A DNA stretch of 64,000 nt from contig NZ_JAAVVB010000004.1 in NCBI RefSeq assembly GCF_018449775.1, positions 1 through 64,000 on the forward strand, written 5' to 3'. Position numbers and translations under genes: made by a program. The notes beneath the pieces are model-generated. The model made no database searches. It saw only the letters and a list, made by a program, of their open reading frames with translations, and was not told the origin of the DNA. Shown here piece by piece: positions 27,408 to 36,387 of this stretch (positions within the stretch are counted from its first letter, which is position 1; each line of letters starts with the position of its first letter). This stretch comes from Mucilaginibacter sp. dw_454 (GTDB lineage: Bacteria; Bacteroidota; Bacteroidia; Sphingobacteriales; Sphingobacteriaceae).

Positions 27408-28080
27408 TAAATTACTGATAGCCATAGCGGCATTGATCATTCTCTCCCTGGTATCATTTGATATCGCATTACGTGCCGAGTATAAAAAAGGCGATTACAG
27501 TGGCCGTCATTACAATGAAGTATCTGTCCCGGTTAAGGATTTTGATGCCATAGAAGATTATACGACCTACACCACTTTTACAGACATTTCCTCGGGCCAA
27601 AAACAGGAAATATGGGTTGGGAAAGAAGCCCAAAATGACCTGGTTTTTACAGTCGAAAACCGCATTTTAAAGATCAGATTCAAAACAATTAGTACCGACA
27701 AAAACCGGGTGTATGCTATCCATATCACTTGCCAGCGGTTAAATAGTTTAAAAACAGCAATGATTCGGGGAGATATGGCTGTGCAGGTGGGCGGCAATAC
27801 TACGCTTGCTATAATCAATCAAGACTCTATCCGTATAGAAAATAACGTACCGGGTATTGTGAATTTTACGCCCGTGGATGTTAAAAAGATAGATGTCACC
27901 ATGAATCAGGGTACGTTAAACATTGGCGGTAACGGCAATGTAGAAACCGCTAATTTTAATATCCATAATAAAAGCAGCCTCAATATTGGAAACATAAAAA
28001 TGGCCAAAACCAGCTACAATCTTGACGATAGCAGCCAGGTAACATTATCTGGCTCAATGTGGCATAAGTTTTCGCATTAA
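27394..28080 (+). CDS. Exported DUF2807-like (GIN domain-like) protein
   Basis: It has one N-terminal hydrophobic segment (residues 7-27), then a 200-residue region predicted to be a beta-helix, with short repeats and many N, S and G (MNQGTLNIGGNGN, NIHNKSSLNIGN). This resembles head GIN/DUF2807 proteins, which often accompany YtrA/ABC modules in Bacteroidota. The match is by pattern only. The gene overlaps the GntR gene by 14 bp and is followed by a terminator, so it ends a four-gene operon. Confidence 0.65.
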   Translation: MKTSNKLLIAIAALIILSLVSFDIALRAEYKKGDYSGRHYNEVSVPVKDFDAIEDYTTYTTFTDISSGQKQEIWVGKEAQNDLVFTVENRILKIRFKTISTDKNRVYAIHITCQRLNSLKTAMIRGDMAVQVGGNTTLAIINQDSIRIENNVPGIVNFTPVDVKKIDVTMNQGTLNIGGNGNVETANFNIHNKSSLNIGNIKMAKTSYNLDDSSQVTLSGSMWHKFSH

Positions 28081-28114
28081 ACTATAGCATAAATTTCAAC
28101 CCAAACCTTTAACC

Positions 28115-28147
28115 AAAATGCTTCCTGTTTCAGGAGGCATTTTTTTT
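28115..28147 (+). terminator. Terminator of the ABC/GntR operon
   Basis: AAAATGCTTCCTG / CAGGAGGCATTTT (one G-U pair) with a 3-nt loop, then TTTTTT. Separates the transporter operon from the barrel gene. Confidence 0.88.
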
Positions 28148-28283
28148 ATATCCTAAACTGTAACGGTCGCTTCTTTCTTACGTCATATGGGCATATCACA
28201 ATGTTAAATTTCGTTAATAAATGTTAAATCGCTTGCACTACTAAAAACTTAGTTATACCTTGGCCATCGCCTGATACTAACCT

Positions 28284-31070
28284 ATGAAAATCACAACCTG
28301 GCTGGCAGCACTGTTGGTGTTGTTTAGCTTTACCACTGCCTACGCACAAAACAACTATGCTGTTAAAGGCCTGGCAATTGATACAGCCGAGAAGAAAGCC
28401 TTGCTTAACAGCAACATCATGGTCTTGAACGCAAAAGATTCGACCCTTAGAAAATTTACCCGTGCAAAAGCCGACGGCTCATTTATTATTAATAACCTGG
28501 TGGCCGGAAAATTTATAATGGTGCTATCCTATCCCGGCTATGCCGATTACTCGGAAAATTTTTCGCTGGACGAAAAAAACCAGGATCATGATTTTGGCAA
28601 AATAGGTATGGTGTTAACATCGCGCCTATTAAAAGATGTTATTGTTAAGGGCCATACAACCGCCATTAAAATAAAGGGAGATACCACAGAATTTAACGCC
28701 AAAGCTTATGTGATACAACCCAATGATAAGGTTGAGGATTTGATTAAGCAGTTTCCGGGCATACAGGTTGATAAAGATGGCAAAATCACCGCACAGGGCC
28801 AAAAGGTTGGCAAGGTATTATTAGATGGCGAAGAGTTTTTTGGCGACGACCCTACGCTGGTTACCAAAAATATCCGCGCGGATATGGTTGACAAGGTGCA
28901 GCTGTACGACAAGAAAAGCGACCAGGCCACATTTACCGGTATTGACGACGGCGAAAAAACGAAGACCTTGAATATTAAACTAAAAGATGGCAAAAAGGCC
29001 GGCTACTTTGGTAAGGCAATAGCCAGCGAAGGCACTGACAAGTATTACGCCGGGCAGCTGATGTACAACAAGTTTGAGAACAAGGAAAAAATGTCGTTTT
29101 ACGGCATTGGCTCAAACAATGGCACCACCGGCCTTGACTGGGATGATGCCCAAAAATACGGCGACGGCAGCAATGCGCAGACCACCGACGACGGCTTCAC
29201 CTATTTTAGCAATAACAACGACTTATCCTATAATGGGCGGGGATTACCTAAAGCAACCACGGGGGGCGCCCATTACGATAACAAGTTTAATAAAGACAAA
29301 CTATCTGTTAACGCCAACTACAAAATAGGCGGCCTAAGCATTGATGGTACGCAAAGCACTATCACACAAAATAACCTGCCAGACAGGGTCATTAACACCA
29401 ACAGCATACAGAACAATCACAACTCAGTCTTTCGAGAAAAACTGGATGCAACATTCAATTTTACACTGGATACCAGTGCGAATTTAAAAGTGATGGTTGA
29501 CGGTGCTTATAAAAACAATAAAACCAACACCAATAGCGCAGATACCAGCCGCAGGGTCGACAACACGCTGTTAAACCTGAATAATACCAGCAATATTAAC
29601 AGTGTCGACGATCATAAATTTGATGCCAGCGCTTTTTACACCAAGAAATTTAAGAAAAAGGGGCGGACGCTATCGGCATTGATCAATGGTTCGTCTGATG
29701 AAAATACTAGTTCGGGCTTTTTGAAATCGAAACTCAATTATTTTGATGATGCAGGGGCTTTAAGTACTACCGAGTTAACAGATCAGCACAAAATATCCGC
29801 CAATAAAACCCAAACGTTAAGTACTAATATAACTTATACAGAACCGCTGAGTAAGGCTTTGGCTATCATATTCAATTATGGTGTTTCCATTAATCATTCA
29901 AGTTCAGACCAACGTGCTTACAGCCGTCCCACTGCCGATGGCGATTACACCGTACTGGTTGATTCATTGAGTAACTATTTTAAACTGAACCAATTTTCGC
30001 AACAGGCAGGGGCTATATTTAATTATGTTAAAGGCAAATCAACCACCAATATTGGCACCCGGATAGCCGATGTATCGTTCAATCAATTTAATCTTTATAC
30101 CGGCAACGAGCTAAAACGCCAATTTATTAATTGGTTTCCGCAAATCAACTATACCTATAAAATTTCGCAGCAAAGCTGGTTCAGGGCAAACTATAATGGC
30201 GCTACCCAACAGCCTACTATCACACAGATACAACCGGTTAAAGACAACACCAACCCATTATTTGTTACTTTAGGAAACCCGAATCTTACACCTTCATTTT
30301 ACAACCATTTTACCACTTCTTACAACTCTTATAAAGTTATCAGTAGCGAAAGCCTTTATATAAGTGGCGATTATGGTTTTACAACCAATGTTATCGTGAA
30401 CAATACTTCTACCGATGTTACTGGCAAAACCATCAGTCAATATTTTAACCTTAAGGGTAAAACGCAACACAGTTATCGTGGCAATGTGTATTATGACCGC
30501 AAGGTAGGTAGCTTCAACATCGGTATTAATGGCAACCTCAGTAGCTGGACCACTTACAACACGGTAACCAATGCGGTTAATGGAGTTAGCCAGTTAAATA
30601 CTACCAAAAACAACTCTTATAACGGTGGCTTAAGTTTAAGCAGGTATGTTGAAAATAAATATAATTTTTACATATCGGCAGGCCCAAGTTATACAATTAA
30701 CCAAAGCTCATTACAAGCTATGTACAACAGCAATAGCGGGGGCTTTAACGGGCATTATTGGGCGGGTATATATTTTCTGCACAACTGGCAACTTAGTTCT
30801 GATGCCGACTATACTTACACGGCCAAAACCGCAGCTTTGCCGCAGTTTGAACGCACGTTGCTAAATGCCTCCGTAAGCAAAACTTTTTTTAAGGAGAAAA
30901 CCTTAAAGATTATAGGTACGGTAAATGACATTCTGAACCAAAACCAGGGCTTTAATCGTTACGCCAACGGCGGCATCATAACCGAGCAACGCTACTCAAC
31001 CATTAAAAGGTATTTTATGCTAACTGTGTCTTATGACTTCTCAAAAATGGGCATTGGAGCTACCAAATAA
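28284..31070 (+). CDS. TonB-receptor-like outer-membrane beta-barrel protein
   Basis: Signal peptide 1-21 (AYAQ), CarboxypepD_reg-like domain (about 25-115), a plug-like segment (IKGDTTEFNAKAY to about 240, with LLDGEEFFGDDP), then about 650 residues of outer_membrane beta-barrel_3 type. The end, SYDFSKMGIGATK, does not finish in a single aromatic residue. The 928 residues are usual. A GLPGLI gene follows 7 bp downstream, a pairing often seen in Bacteroidota. The ligand is unknown. It lacks an obvious TonB box, which is common in this barrel_3 class. Confidence 0.88.
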   Translation: MKITTWLAALLVLFSFTTAYAQNNYAVKGLAIDTAEKKALLNSNIMVLNAKDSTLRKFTRAKADGSFIINNLVAGKFIMVLSYPGYADYSENFSLDEKNQDHDFGKIGMVLTSRLLKDVIVKGHTTAIKIKGDTTEFNAKAYVIQPNDKVEDLIKQFPGIQVDKDGKITAQGQKVGKVLLDGEEFFGDDPTLVTKNIRADMVDKVQLYDKKSDQATFTGIDDGEKTKTLNIKLKDGKKAGYFGKAIASEGTDKYYAGQLMYNKFENKEKMSFYGIGSNNGTTGLDWDDAQKYGDGSNAQTTDDGFTYFSNNNDLSYNGRGLPKATTGGAHYDNKFNKDKLSVNANYKIGGLSIDGTQSTITQNNLPDRVINTNSIQNNHNSVFREKLDATFNFTLDTSANLKVMVDGAYKNNKTNTNSADTSRRVDNTLLNLNNTSNINSVDDHKFDASAFYTKKFKKKGRTLSALINGSSDENTSSGFLKSKLNYFDDAGALSTTELTDQHKISANKTQTLSTNITYTEPLSKALAIIFNYGVSINHSSSDQRAYSRPTADGDYTVLVDSLSNYFKLNQFSQQAGAIFNYVKGKSTTNIGTRIADVSFNQFNLYTGNELKRQFINWFPQINYTYKISQQSWFRANYNGATQQPTITQIQPVKDNTNPLFVTLGNPNLTPSFYNHFTTSYNSYKVISSESLYISGDYGFTTNVIVNNTSTDVTGKTISQYFNLKGKTQHSYRGNVYYDRKVGSFNIGINGNLSSWTTYNTVTNAVNGVSQLNTTKNNSYNGGLSLSRYVENKYNFYISAGPSYTINQSSLQAMYNSNSGGFNGHYWAGIYFLHNWQLSSDADYTYTAKTAALPQFERTLLNASVSKTFFKEKTLKIIGTVNDILNQNQGFNRYANGGIITEQRYSTIKRYFMLTVSYDFSKMGIGATK

Positions 31071-31077
31071 CACAACA

Positions 31078-31848
31078 ATGAAAAACTTGATCATTACCAT
31101 TTGCAGCTTTGTTATACTGGCCGGCAGCTGCCTGGCACAGGAAGCGCATTTCACTACATCGGGCGTTATTGAGTTTGAGAAAAAATCGAACATGTTCGCT
31201 ATCATCAGCAAGCAAATAGACAAAGACAACGAAGCCTGGTACGAGAAACCTTTTGAGGAATACAAAAAAAATAACCCACAATTTAAAGTATCAAAAAGCA
31301 CCCTTAAGTTTGGTAACAATAAAACCCTATTTGCACCGGTTGCCGATGAAGAAAAGCGCAATAACAATTTCAACACAGTAATAGCAGATCAAAACTCAAC
31401 CATTTATACCGATTTTAACCTGGGCATGAGCACCGCGCAGAAAACAGTATTTGAGCAAACATTTTTATTGAAAGACAGCACCCGCAAGATCAACTGGAAA
31501 ATAACCGATGAAACCCGCGATATAGCCGGTTATCCCTGCCGCCGGGCTAACGCTATCATCATGGATTCAATTTACGTAGTAGCTTTTTATACCGATAAGA
31601 TTCTGGTAACCGGCGGTCCCGAATCTTTCAGCGGTTTACCGGGTATGATACTGGGCGTAGCTTTGCCACATGAAAATGTGGCCTGGTTTGCCAGTAAAGT
31701 TACAGACATGACCATTGCCGAAAACGAGATCGCCCCACCAAAAAAAGGCAAGCCGGTAGATAATAAATTATTTGTAGAAACGCTTAACAAAGCACTGAAA
31801 GATTGGGGGACCTGGGGGCACTCCTATCTCAAAGCATTTCAGTTATGA
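31078..31848 (+). CDS. GLPGLI family secreted protein
   Basis: Signal peptide (about 1-20, LAGSCLAQ). The family signature appears as SFSGLPGMILGVALPHENVA (GLPGLI with M for L), preceded by the usual GYPCRRA segment. The function of the family is unknown. The start was placed at MKNLIITIC (31078), because an upstream start 15 codons earlier would lie within the barrel gene and spoil the signal peptide. It converges with the hydrolase gene with only 4 bp between the stops and no terminator. Confidence 0.9.
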   Translation: MKNLIITICSFVILAGSCLAQEAHFTTSGVIEFEKKSNMFAIISKQIDKDNEAWYEKPFEEYKKNNPQFKVSKSTLKFGNNKTLFAPVADEEKRNNNFNTVIADQNSTIYTDFNLGMSTAQKTVFEQTFLLKDSTRKINWKITDETRDIAGYPCRRANAIIMDSIYVVAFYTDKILVTGGPESFSGLPGMILGVALPHENVAWFASKVTDMTIAENEIAPPKKGKPVDNKLFVETLNKALKDWGTWGHSYLKAFQL

Positions 31849-31852
31849 CAGA

Positions 31853-32929
31853 TCAGTTTAGCAAATATTTACAGAAAAATTGATAAGTAAGTTCAGTATC
31901 CTTAGCGTTAAAAACGTGGCCCAGGTTGGGCTGCACTTCAATATCCAGTTTATCTAAAGAATTTGCCTTTTTATAAGCTTCTGTTATGGTAGCAAAACCA
32001 ATTTGCGCACCGGGATATGGATTATTCTGATCTTTATCCTTACTTAAAATTAAACATGGCCGTGGGGCCAGCAGGCGCAGCATAGACGGGCAATCAAACT
32101 CGCCGGTAATACCGGGCAAGATCTTGTCCCAAACTGCTTTTACATTTCGTTGGTTAACGGTCGAGTCGCCCAGGTCGCGGGCTGCTTTTTTGTGCGCATC
32201 GCCAATGGTGCCGGCCCTTCCCTGCCATTTATCATTATCCAGCGACCATTTAAAACTTTGTACTGAGATACCCAGCGCCGTAGCATAAACCCGTGTGTCG
32301 ACAGATGCTGCCATCCAGGTTTCAATTCCGCCCATGGATATACCACCCATACCAATGCGGTCGGCTTTTACATCGGGGCGGGTAACCAGGTAATCCACCA
32401 GTCGCCACAAATCGTAGGAAGTATCATATAAAAACGGATAAGCATGGTGCGTCGCATCGTTAGTTTTGAAAGCCTGATAGGCGGCTTCAGTATATTCTTT
32501 TGAACCATGCGCCCCACCCGGAATGCGCTCGCCATGATATCGCGCATCTATAGCTACACCCATAATGCCGGCTTTGGTCAGGCGGGTAAATAAGGCTTTA
32601 GTATCGCCGCCATCCTTATTACCACCGGTGCCATGCAAAAATATCGCTACCGGGAATTTACTTTGCCCGGCACGTACCGGCTTATATATCAGCACCGGCA
32701 TACGCTCCCTGGCTTCGGTATAAATAAAGCCGCGATCAACCTCGATAGAATCTTTACGCACAACGGTAAACTCAGGCTTTGGGTCAACTTTTGGGCGATC
32801 AAGCAGCGCCTTAAAATCTTTGGTTACCTGGTTTGCTGGCGGATATTGCGGTGTCTGCGCAAATACAGCCGATAATGACATCGACAGTAAAAAACAAACG
32901 GTTATTTTTTTGAGGCGGATGAAGAGCAT
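31853..32929 (-). CDS. Secreted alpha/beta hydrolase (dienelactone hydrolase-like)
   Basis: Signal peptide (about 1-25, AVFAQ). The fold shows an oxyanion turn FLHGTGGNKDGG, a nucleophile elbow GISMGGIETW, and a C-terminal acid and histidine around LSKDKDQNNP and PNLGHVF. The 358 residues resemble acetyl-xylan-esterase or DLH-like enzymes acting on carbohydrate esters or small lactones. The substrate is not predictable. The genes around it give no pathway clue. Confidence 0.83.
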   Translation of the reverse strand: MLFIRLKKITVCFLLSMSLSAVFAQTPQYPPANQVTKDFKALLDRPKVDPKPEFTVVRKDSIEVDRGFIYTEARERMPVLIYKPVRAGQSKFPVAIFLHGTGGNKDGGDTKALFTRLTKAGIMGVAIDARYHGERIPGGAHGSKEYTEAAYQAFKTNDATHHAYPFLYDTSYDLWRLVDYLVTRPDVKADRIGMGGISMGGIETWMAASVDTRVYATALGISVQSFKWSLDNDKWQGRAGTIGDAHKKAARDLGDSTVNQRNVKAVWDKILPGITGEFDCPSMLRLLAPRPCLILSKDKDQNNPYPGAQIGFATITEAYKKANSLDKLDIEVQPNLGHVFNAKDTELTYQFFCKYLLN

Positions 32930-33009
32930 GGCGTTCTAGTTGATTGATAAAGATACCATTAAACCAAGCTATGCGATTTTTGTATACCGATTGTTACAAC
33001 ATCTTCATC

Positions 33010-33159
33010 ACCCTCTTTCCCGCTTGCGGAAGAGAGGGTCGACAAGCGAAGCGATGTCGGGGTAAGTCTTAGCGGACAGGCTAGACAAGCAGCGTCGTTG
33101 ACTCACCCGGTCTTCACTTCGTTCGACCACCCTCTCTTCGCCTTTGGCGGAAAGAGGGT
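33010..33159. repeat. Large nested inverted repeat (cruciform-like)
   Basis: The outer arms, ACCCTCTTTCC...GAGAGGGT...GGGTAAGT and its imperfect complement ending AAAGAGGGT, extend about 58 bp each. Each arm contains its own smaller palindrome (CCCTCTTTCC-CGCTTGC-GGAAGAGAGGG and CCCTCTCTTCGCC-TTT-GGCGGAAAGAGGG). It lies between the hydrolase and ClC genes. Confidence 0.75.
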
Positions 33160-33178
33160 TAACATTATTATCAGTATT

Positions 33179-35044
33179 TCAACTCGCCTGCTTACCTCTC
33201 ACCATCATCTTAATTCTGCGGCGCTTCAATGATATCTTTACATGAGCAGATTCATTCTTTTCGATATTTTGGGTGTAGGCTTTGATCAGGTCTTTATAAG
33301 ACAACACGCCGATTACGATATTGCGATTAACCGACGCCATTACCGGTAAAACTTCTATGTCGTTTTTCGACATCCGTTCTATAGCCCGGCTCAAGGAATC
33401 GTCACTAATAACCGATTCTTTGACTTGTGTATCAAGTAACGCTTTGATGGGCTGATTGACATCTAACAATGTATTGTACAGATCTGCAAGACGGATGATG
33501 CCCGCATATTCGCCTTGATCATTTATCGCTACAAACTGGCTTTCGTCGCGGTGATTGGTGCTAACCCATTGCTGTGCATCGTAAATACTGGTGCCTGCAT
33601 TGATCAGGCTTTCGGCGCCTTGCACTACCTGCGCTACGGTCATTTTCTGCATCAGATCGGGGCTAAATGAATCGGGCACGGTCAAACCGCGACGAACGAT
33701 CTTTTCGGTCATGATGGTGTTCTCCATTAAAAAGAAAGACACAATATAGGCCCCGGTGCAGGCACCCAGCAAGGGCAATAAAGCATGCGACTGCATGGTG
33801 GCTTCTAATGCAAAAACGATACTGGTTAAATAAGCTCTGGACGCACCTGCAAACATGGCCGACATGCCAATTAACGCTGCCAGCGGGATATTAATACCCG
33901 CATCAGGATATACTTTTAAAATAACTATACCGATAACCGCACCGGCCGCACCGCCCATGGTCAATAATGGCGCCAACGTACCACCCGAAGTACCGCTACC
34001 CAAAGCAATGGCCCATGACAGAAATTTAAAAATACACAGCGTAAGCACCAGCTTTAATGGCCAGTTGCCAGTTAGTAAACCGGTAATGTTATCATACCCA
34101 ACACCCAAAGTGTGGGGGAAATAAAACCCGATAAGGCCAACTGCCAATCCACCAATGGCGGGCCACCACATCCAGTGGATGGGCAGGTGCTCAAATAGGT
34201 CTTCAACCCAATAAACTATTTTGGTAATGCCGATGGAAAGAAAGCCTATTACTATCCCCATGCCGCTGTAAATAGCCAATGCCTGGTTAGTTGGGATGGC
34301 AACATCCGGCATAGCAAATACCGGCCCCGACTCAAACAGTAAATGATGACCGGCCGCCCCGGTAATGCAAGCCAGCGCTACCGGCAATATCGCCCGTGGC
34401 GAAAACTCGAATAACAATAGCTCTATAGCCAGAAAAACTCCGGCTATAGGCGTACCAAATATGGCCGACATACCCGCCGTAGCACCCGCCGCCAGGATGA
34501 TCTTACGCTCGTTTGAAGTAACTTTGAAGATCTGCCCCAGGGTCGAACCCAGCGCGCCACCCGTAGCTATGATTGGGCCTTCAGCACCAAAAGGGCCGCC
34601 GGTGCCTATGGCTATAGCCGACGAAAGCGGTTTTAACAGCGCAATGGCCGGCTTAATATTACTTTCATTAACCAATATCTGTTCCATAGCTTCGGGGATG
34701 CCGTGCCCGCGGATAGCTTTTGACCCATACAACGCCATAAAACCCACCACAATGCCACCTACCGCCGGGATAACAATTACCCAGGCGCCCAAATGATTAT
34801 TAGCCGGGCTATGAAAAGCCAGATTTATTGAGCCAAAAAAGGCTATATTGGTTACCAGGTTAATTAATGATACCAATACTTTAGCTATAAAACTTATGGC
34901 AACGGCAACGGCCACGCAATAAATGCAAATGGTAAGCAATCTGCCTTTTACAATAAGGGCCTTTTTAGGGTTGCCCTGAGCTATTTCTAAACTGTTTAAT
35001 AATGGCGCAACAGGAATGCCATTGGATGTGTCTGCGTTTTTCAT
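33179..35044 (-). CDS. ClC-type chloride channel/transporter with CBS domains
   Basis: The membrane part spans residues 30-440 and contains the ClC blocks GHGIPEAM, GPFGAEGPII, GTPIAGVFLAIEL and GSGTSGGTLAP. The gating glutamate in AEGP is kept. Two features differ from classic ClC: His instead of Ser in GSGIP, and Leu instead of Phe in GGxFxP. Two CBS domains (about 475-600) would sense nucleotides. I chose the ATG at 35044, because the longer frame begins with a TTG that overlaps the -7 box at 35102-35109. Channel or antiporter mode is not decidable here. Confidence 0.9.
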   Translation of the reverse strand: MKNADTSNGIPVAPLLNSLEIAQGNPKKALIVKGRLLTICIYCVAVAVAISFIAKVLVSLINLVTNIAFFGSINLAFHSPANNHLGAWVIVIPAVGGIVVGFMALYGSKAIRGHGIPEAMEQILVNESNIKPAIALLKPLSSAIAIGTGGPFGAEGPIIATGGALGSTLGQIFKVTSNERKIILAAGATAGMSAIFGTPIAGVFLAIELLLFEFSPRAILPVALACITGAAGHHLLFESGPVFAMPDVAIPTNQALAIYSGMGIVIGFLSIGITKIVYWVEDLFEHLPIHWMWWPAIGGLAVGLIGFYFPHTLGVGYDNITGLLTGNWPLKLVLTLCIFKFLSWAIALGSGTSGGTLAPLLTMGGAAGAVIGIVILKVYPDAGINIPLAALIGMSAMFAGASRAYLTSIVFALEATMQSHALLPLLGACTGAYIVSFFLMENTIMTEKIVRRGLTVPDSFSPDLMQKMTVAQVVQGAESLINAGTSIYDAQQWVSTNHRDESQFVAINDQGEYAGIIRLADLYNTLLDVNQPIKALLDTQVKESVISDDSLSRAIERMSKNDIEVLPVMASVNRNIVIGVLSYKDLIKAYTQNIEKNESAHVKISLKRRRIKMMVRGKQAS

Positions 35045-35101
35045 AATTAAAAAGCGAATTATAATCGCGATCGGGGAGATCTTTGAATATTTAAAATCGT
35101 G

Positions 35102-35109
35102 CAAATTTA
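35102..35109 (-). promoter_or_regulatory. -7 box for the ClC gene
   Basis: TAAATTTG on the minus strand matches TAnnTTTG. It supports the start at 35044 with a leader of about 50 nt. No clear -33 box. Confidence 0.45.
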
Positions 35110-35271
35110 TATTTTATATCATATAAAAACTAGTTATTTATTATAAATAGTTCAATTTTTAATTATTTAAATCATATTTAATCTCTTTTTAAAAAATGAC
35201 ATAAAAGTCAGTGCAACATACTTGCAATAAGCAGGTTTAAAGTCTAATTTAGCTAACACCTATTCCTCTGT

Positions 35272-36387
35272 ATGAAACCTACGTTGCGTAACCTCATTTT
35301 CTGTTTGTTGCTGCTCATCTGCTCCAGGGTATCGGCGCAGAAAAATGTATATATCATTAGCGGCAAGGTTACCGGCGAAAACAACCTCCCTGTTAATCAC
35401 GCTACCGTATTTATTAACGGCAGCCAGATGATTGCCACAACCAATGCCGAAGGGAAATTTGAAATAGCACTTACAGACCCCGGCTCCTACCAGGTATCTG
35501 TAAAGGTAATGGGCTATGCCCCCTACAGCCAGGATGTAAGGGTAAAAGATAAATCTGTCGTGGCTAATATTGAGCTTACTGTTAAGTCAATTATGTTGCA
35601 GCCGGTAGATGTTGGCGCCAAAACCAGCTGGGCAAAAAACTATGCTATATTCAAATCTCAATTTTTAGGTACGTCAGATAATGCTAAGAATTGTGAAATA
35701 CTCAATCCCGAAGTTCTTAATTTCAAAACCAATAAAAACTTACTAAGCGCCGAGGCCGACGACTTTCTGATCATAGAAAATAAAAGCCTGGGATACCGTA
35801 TAAAATACGCGCTCAAAGCTTTTACTCACAACACCACCGAGTTAGTAACCTCTTACGACGGCGACACCAATTTTGAAGAGTTGCAAGGTACAGATGAGCA
35901 AAAAAAAGAATGGTCTAAAAAACGCCTTGAGGCTTATAAAGGCTCCATGATGCATTTTATGCGATCTGTTTTTAATAACAAAACTGCCAGCGAGGGCTTT
36001 GTTGCCTACAAATCAATCAAAGCAAACTTGGGTTTTATGCGAATAGATACCATACCTGTGAAGTTTGAGACTTTGGTAACCGCTTTAGACACCTCATTTA
36101 TATCGTTGAAATTTGTAGGCCTGCATATTATTTATGATCCTGAAAACGCTGTTGCTATCAGTAAGGGCCAGGCTAAACTTACGCCCACTCCTATCGTTGG
36201 TCATAATGTAACCAAAAATATCTCAGAGCTTTTCTTGTATCTGAAAGAGGCTATTGTTGACGGGCAGGGCGGCGTGTTTTCAGGCTATCGCACATTTTTA
36301 ATACGGGGCGACTGGACCAATAAAAGAATTGGCGACGAGCTGCCATTTGAATATGAGCCCGATGCAACTAACACATCATCGCCATGA
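35272..36387 (+). CDS. Tandem paralogue 1: secreted CarboxypepD_reg protein
   Basis: First of six paralogues of 371-373 residues. Signal peptide (about 1-22, VSAQK, no lipobox). CarboxypepD_reg beta-sandwich (about 26-108, GKVTGENNLPVNHATVFING). The C-terminal domain of about 260 residues has no name I know. Its invariant points are a Cys in NCEILNPEV, an acidic ADDFLIIEN, LGYRIKYALK, GSMMHFMRSV and a closing KRIGDELPFEYEP. No catalytic motif is evident. Its stop overlaps the next start (ATGA), so the genes are translationally linked. A location in the periplasm or outer-membrane surface is inferred. Confidence 0.8.
   Translation: MKPTLRNLIFCLLLLICSRVSAQKNVYIISGKVTGENNLPVNHATVFINGSQMIATTNAEGKFEIALTDPGSYQVSVKVMGYAPYSQDVRVKDKSVVANIELTVKSIMLQPVDVGAKTSWAKNYAIFKSQFLGTSDNAKNCEILNPEVLNFKTNKNLLSAEADDFLIIENKSLGYRIKYALKAFTHNTTELVTSYDGDTNFEELQGTDEQKKEWSKKRLEAYKGSMMHFMRSVFNNKTASEGFVAYKSIKANLGFMRIDTIPVKFETLVTALDTSFISLKFVGLHIIYDPENAVAISKGQAKLTPTPIVGHNVTKNISELFLYLKEAIVDGQGGVFSGYRTFLIRGDWTNKRIGDELPFEYEPDATNTSSP

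Noticed and set aside
34365..34796. 143-codon open frame opposite the ClC gene
   Set aside because: Lies fully within a clear ClC coding region, has low-complexity Ala/Pro/Met composition and no start context. It is a shadow of the real gene.
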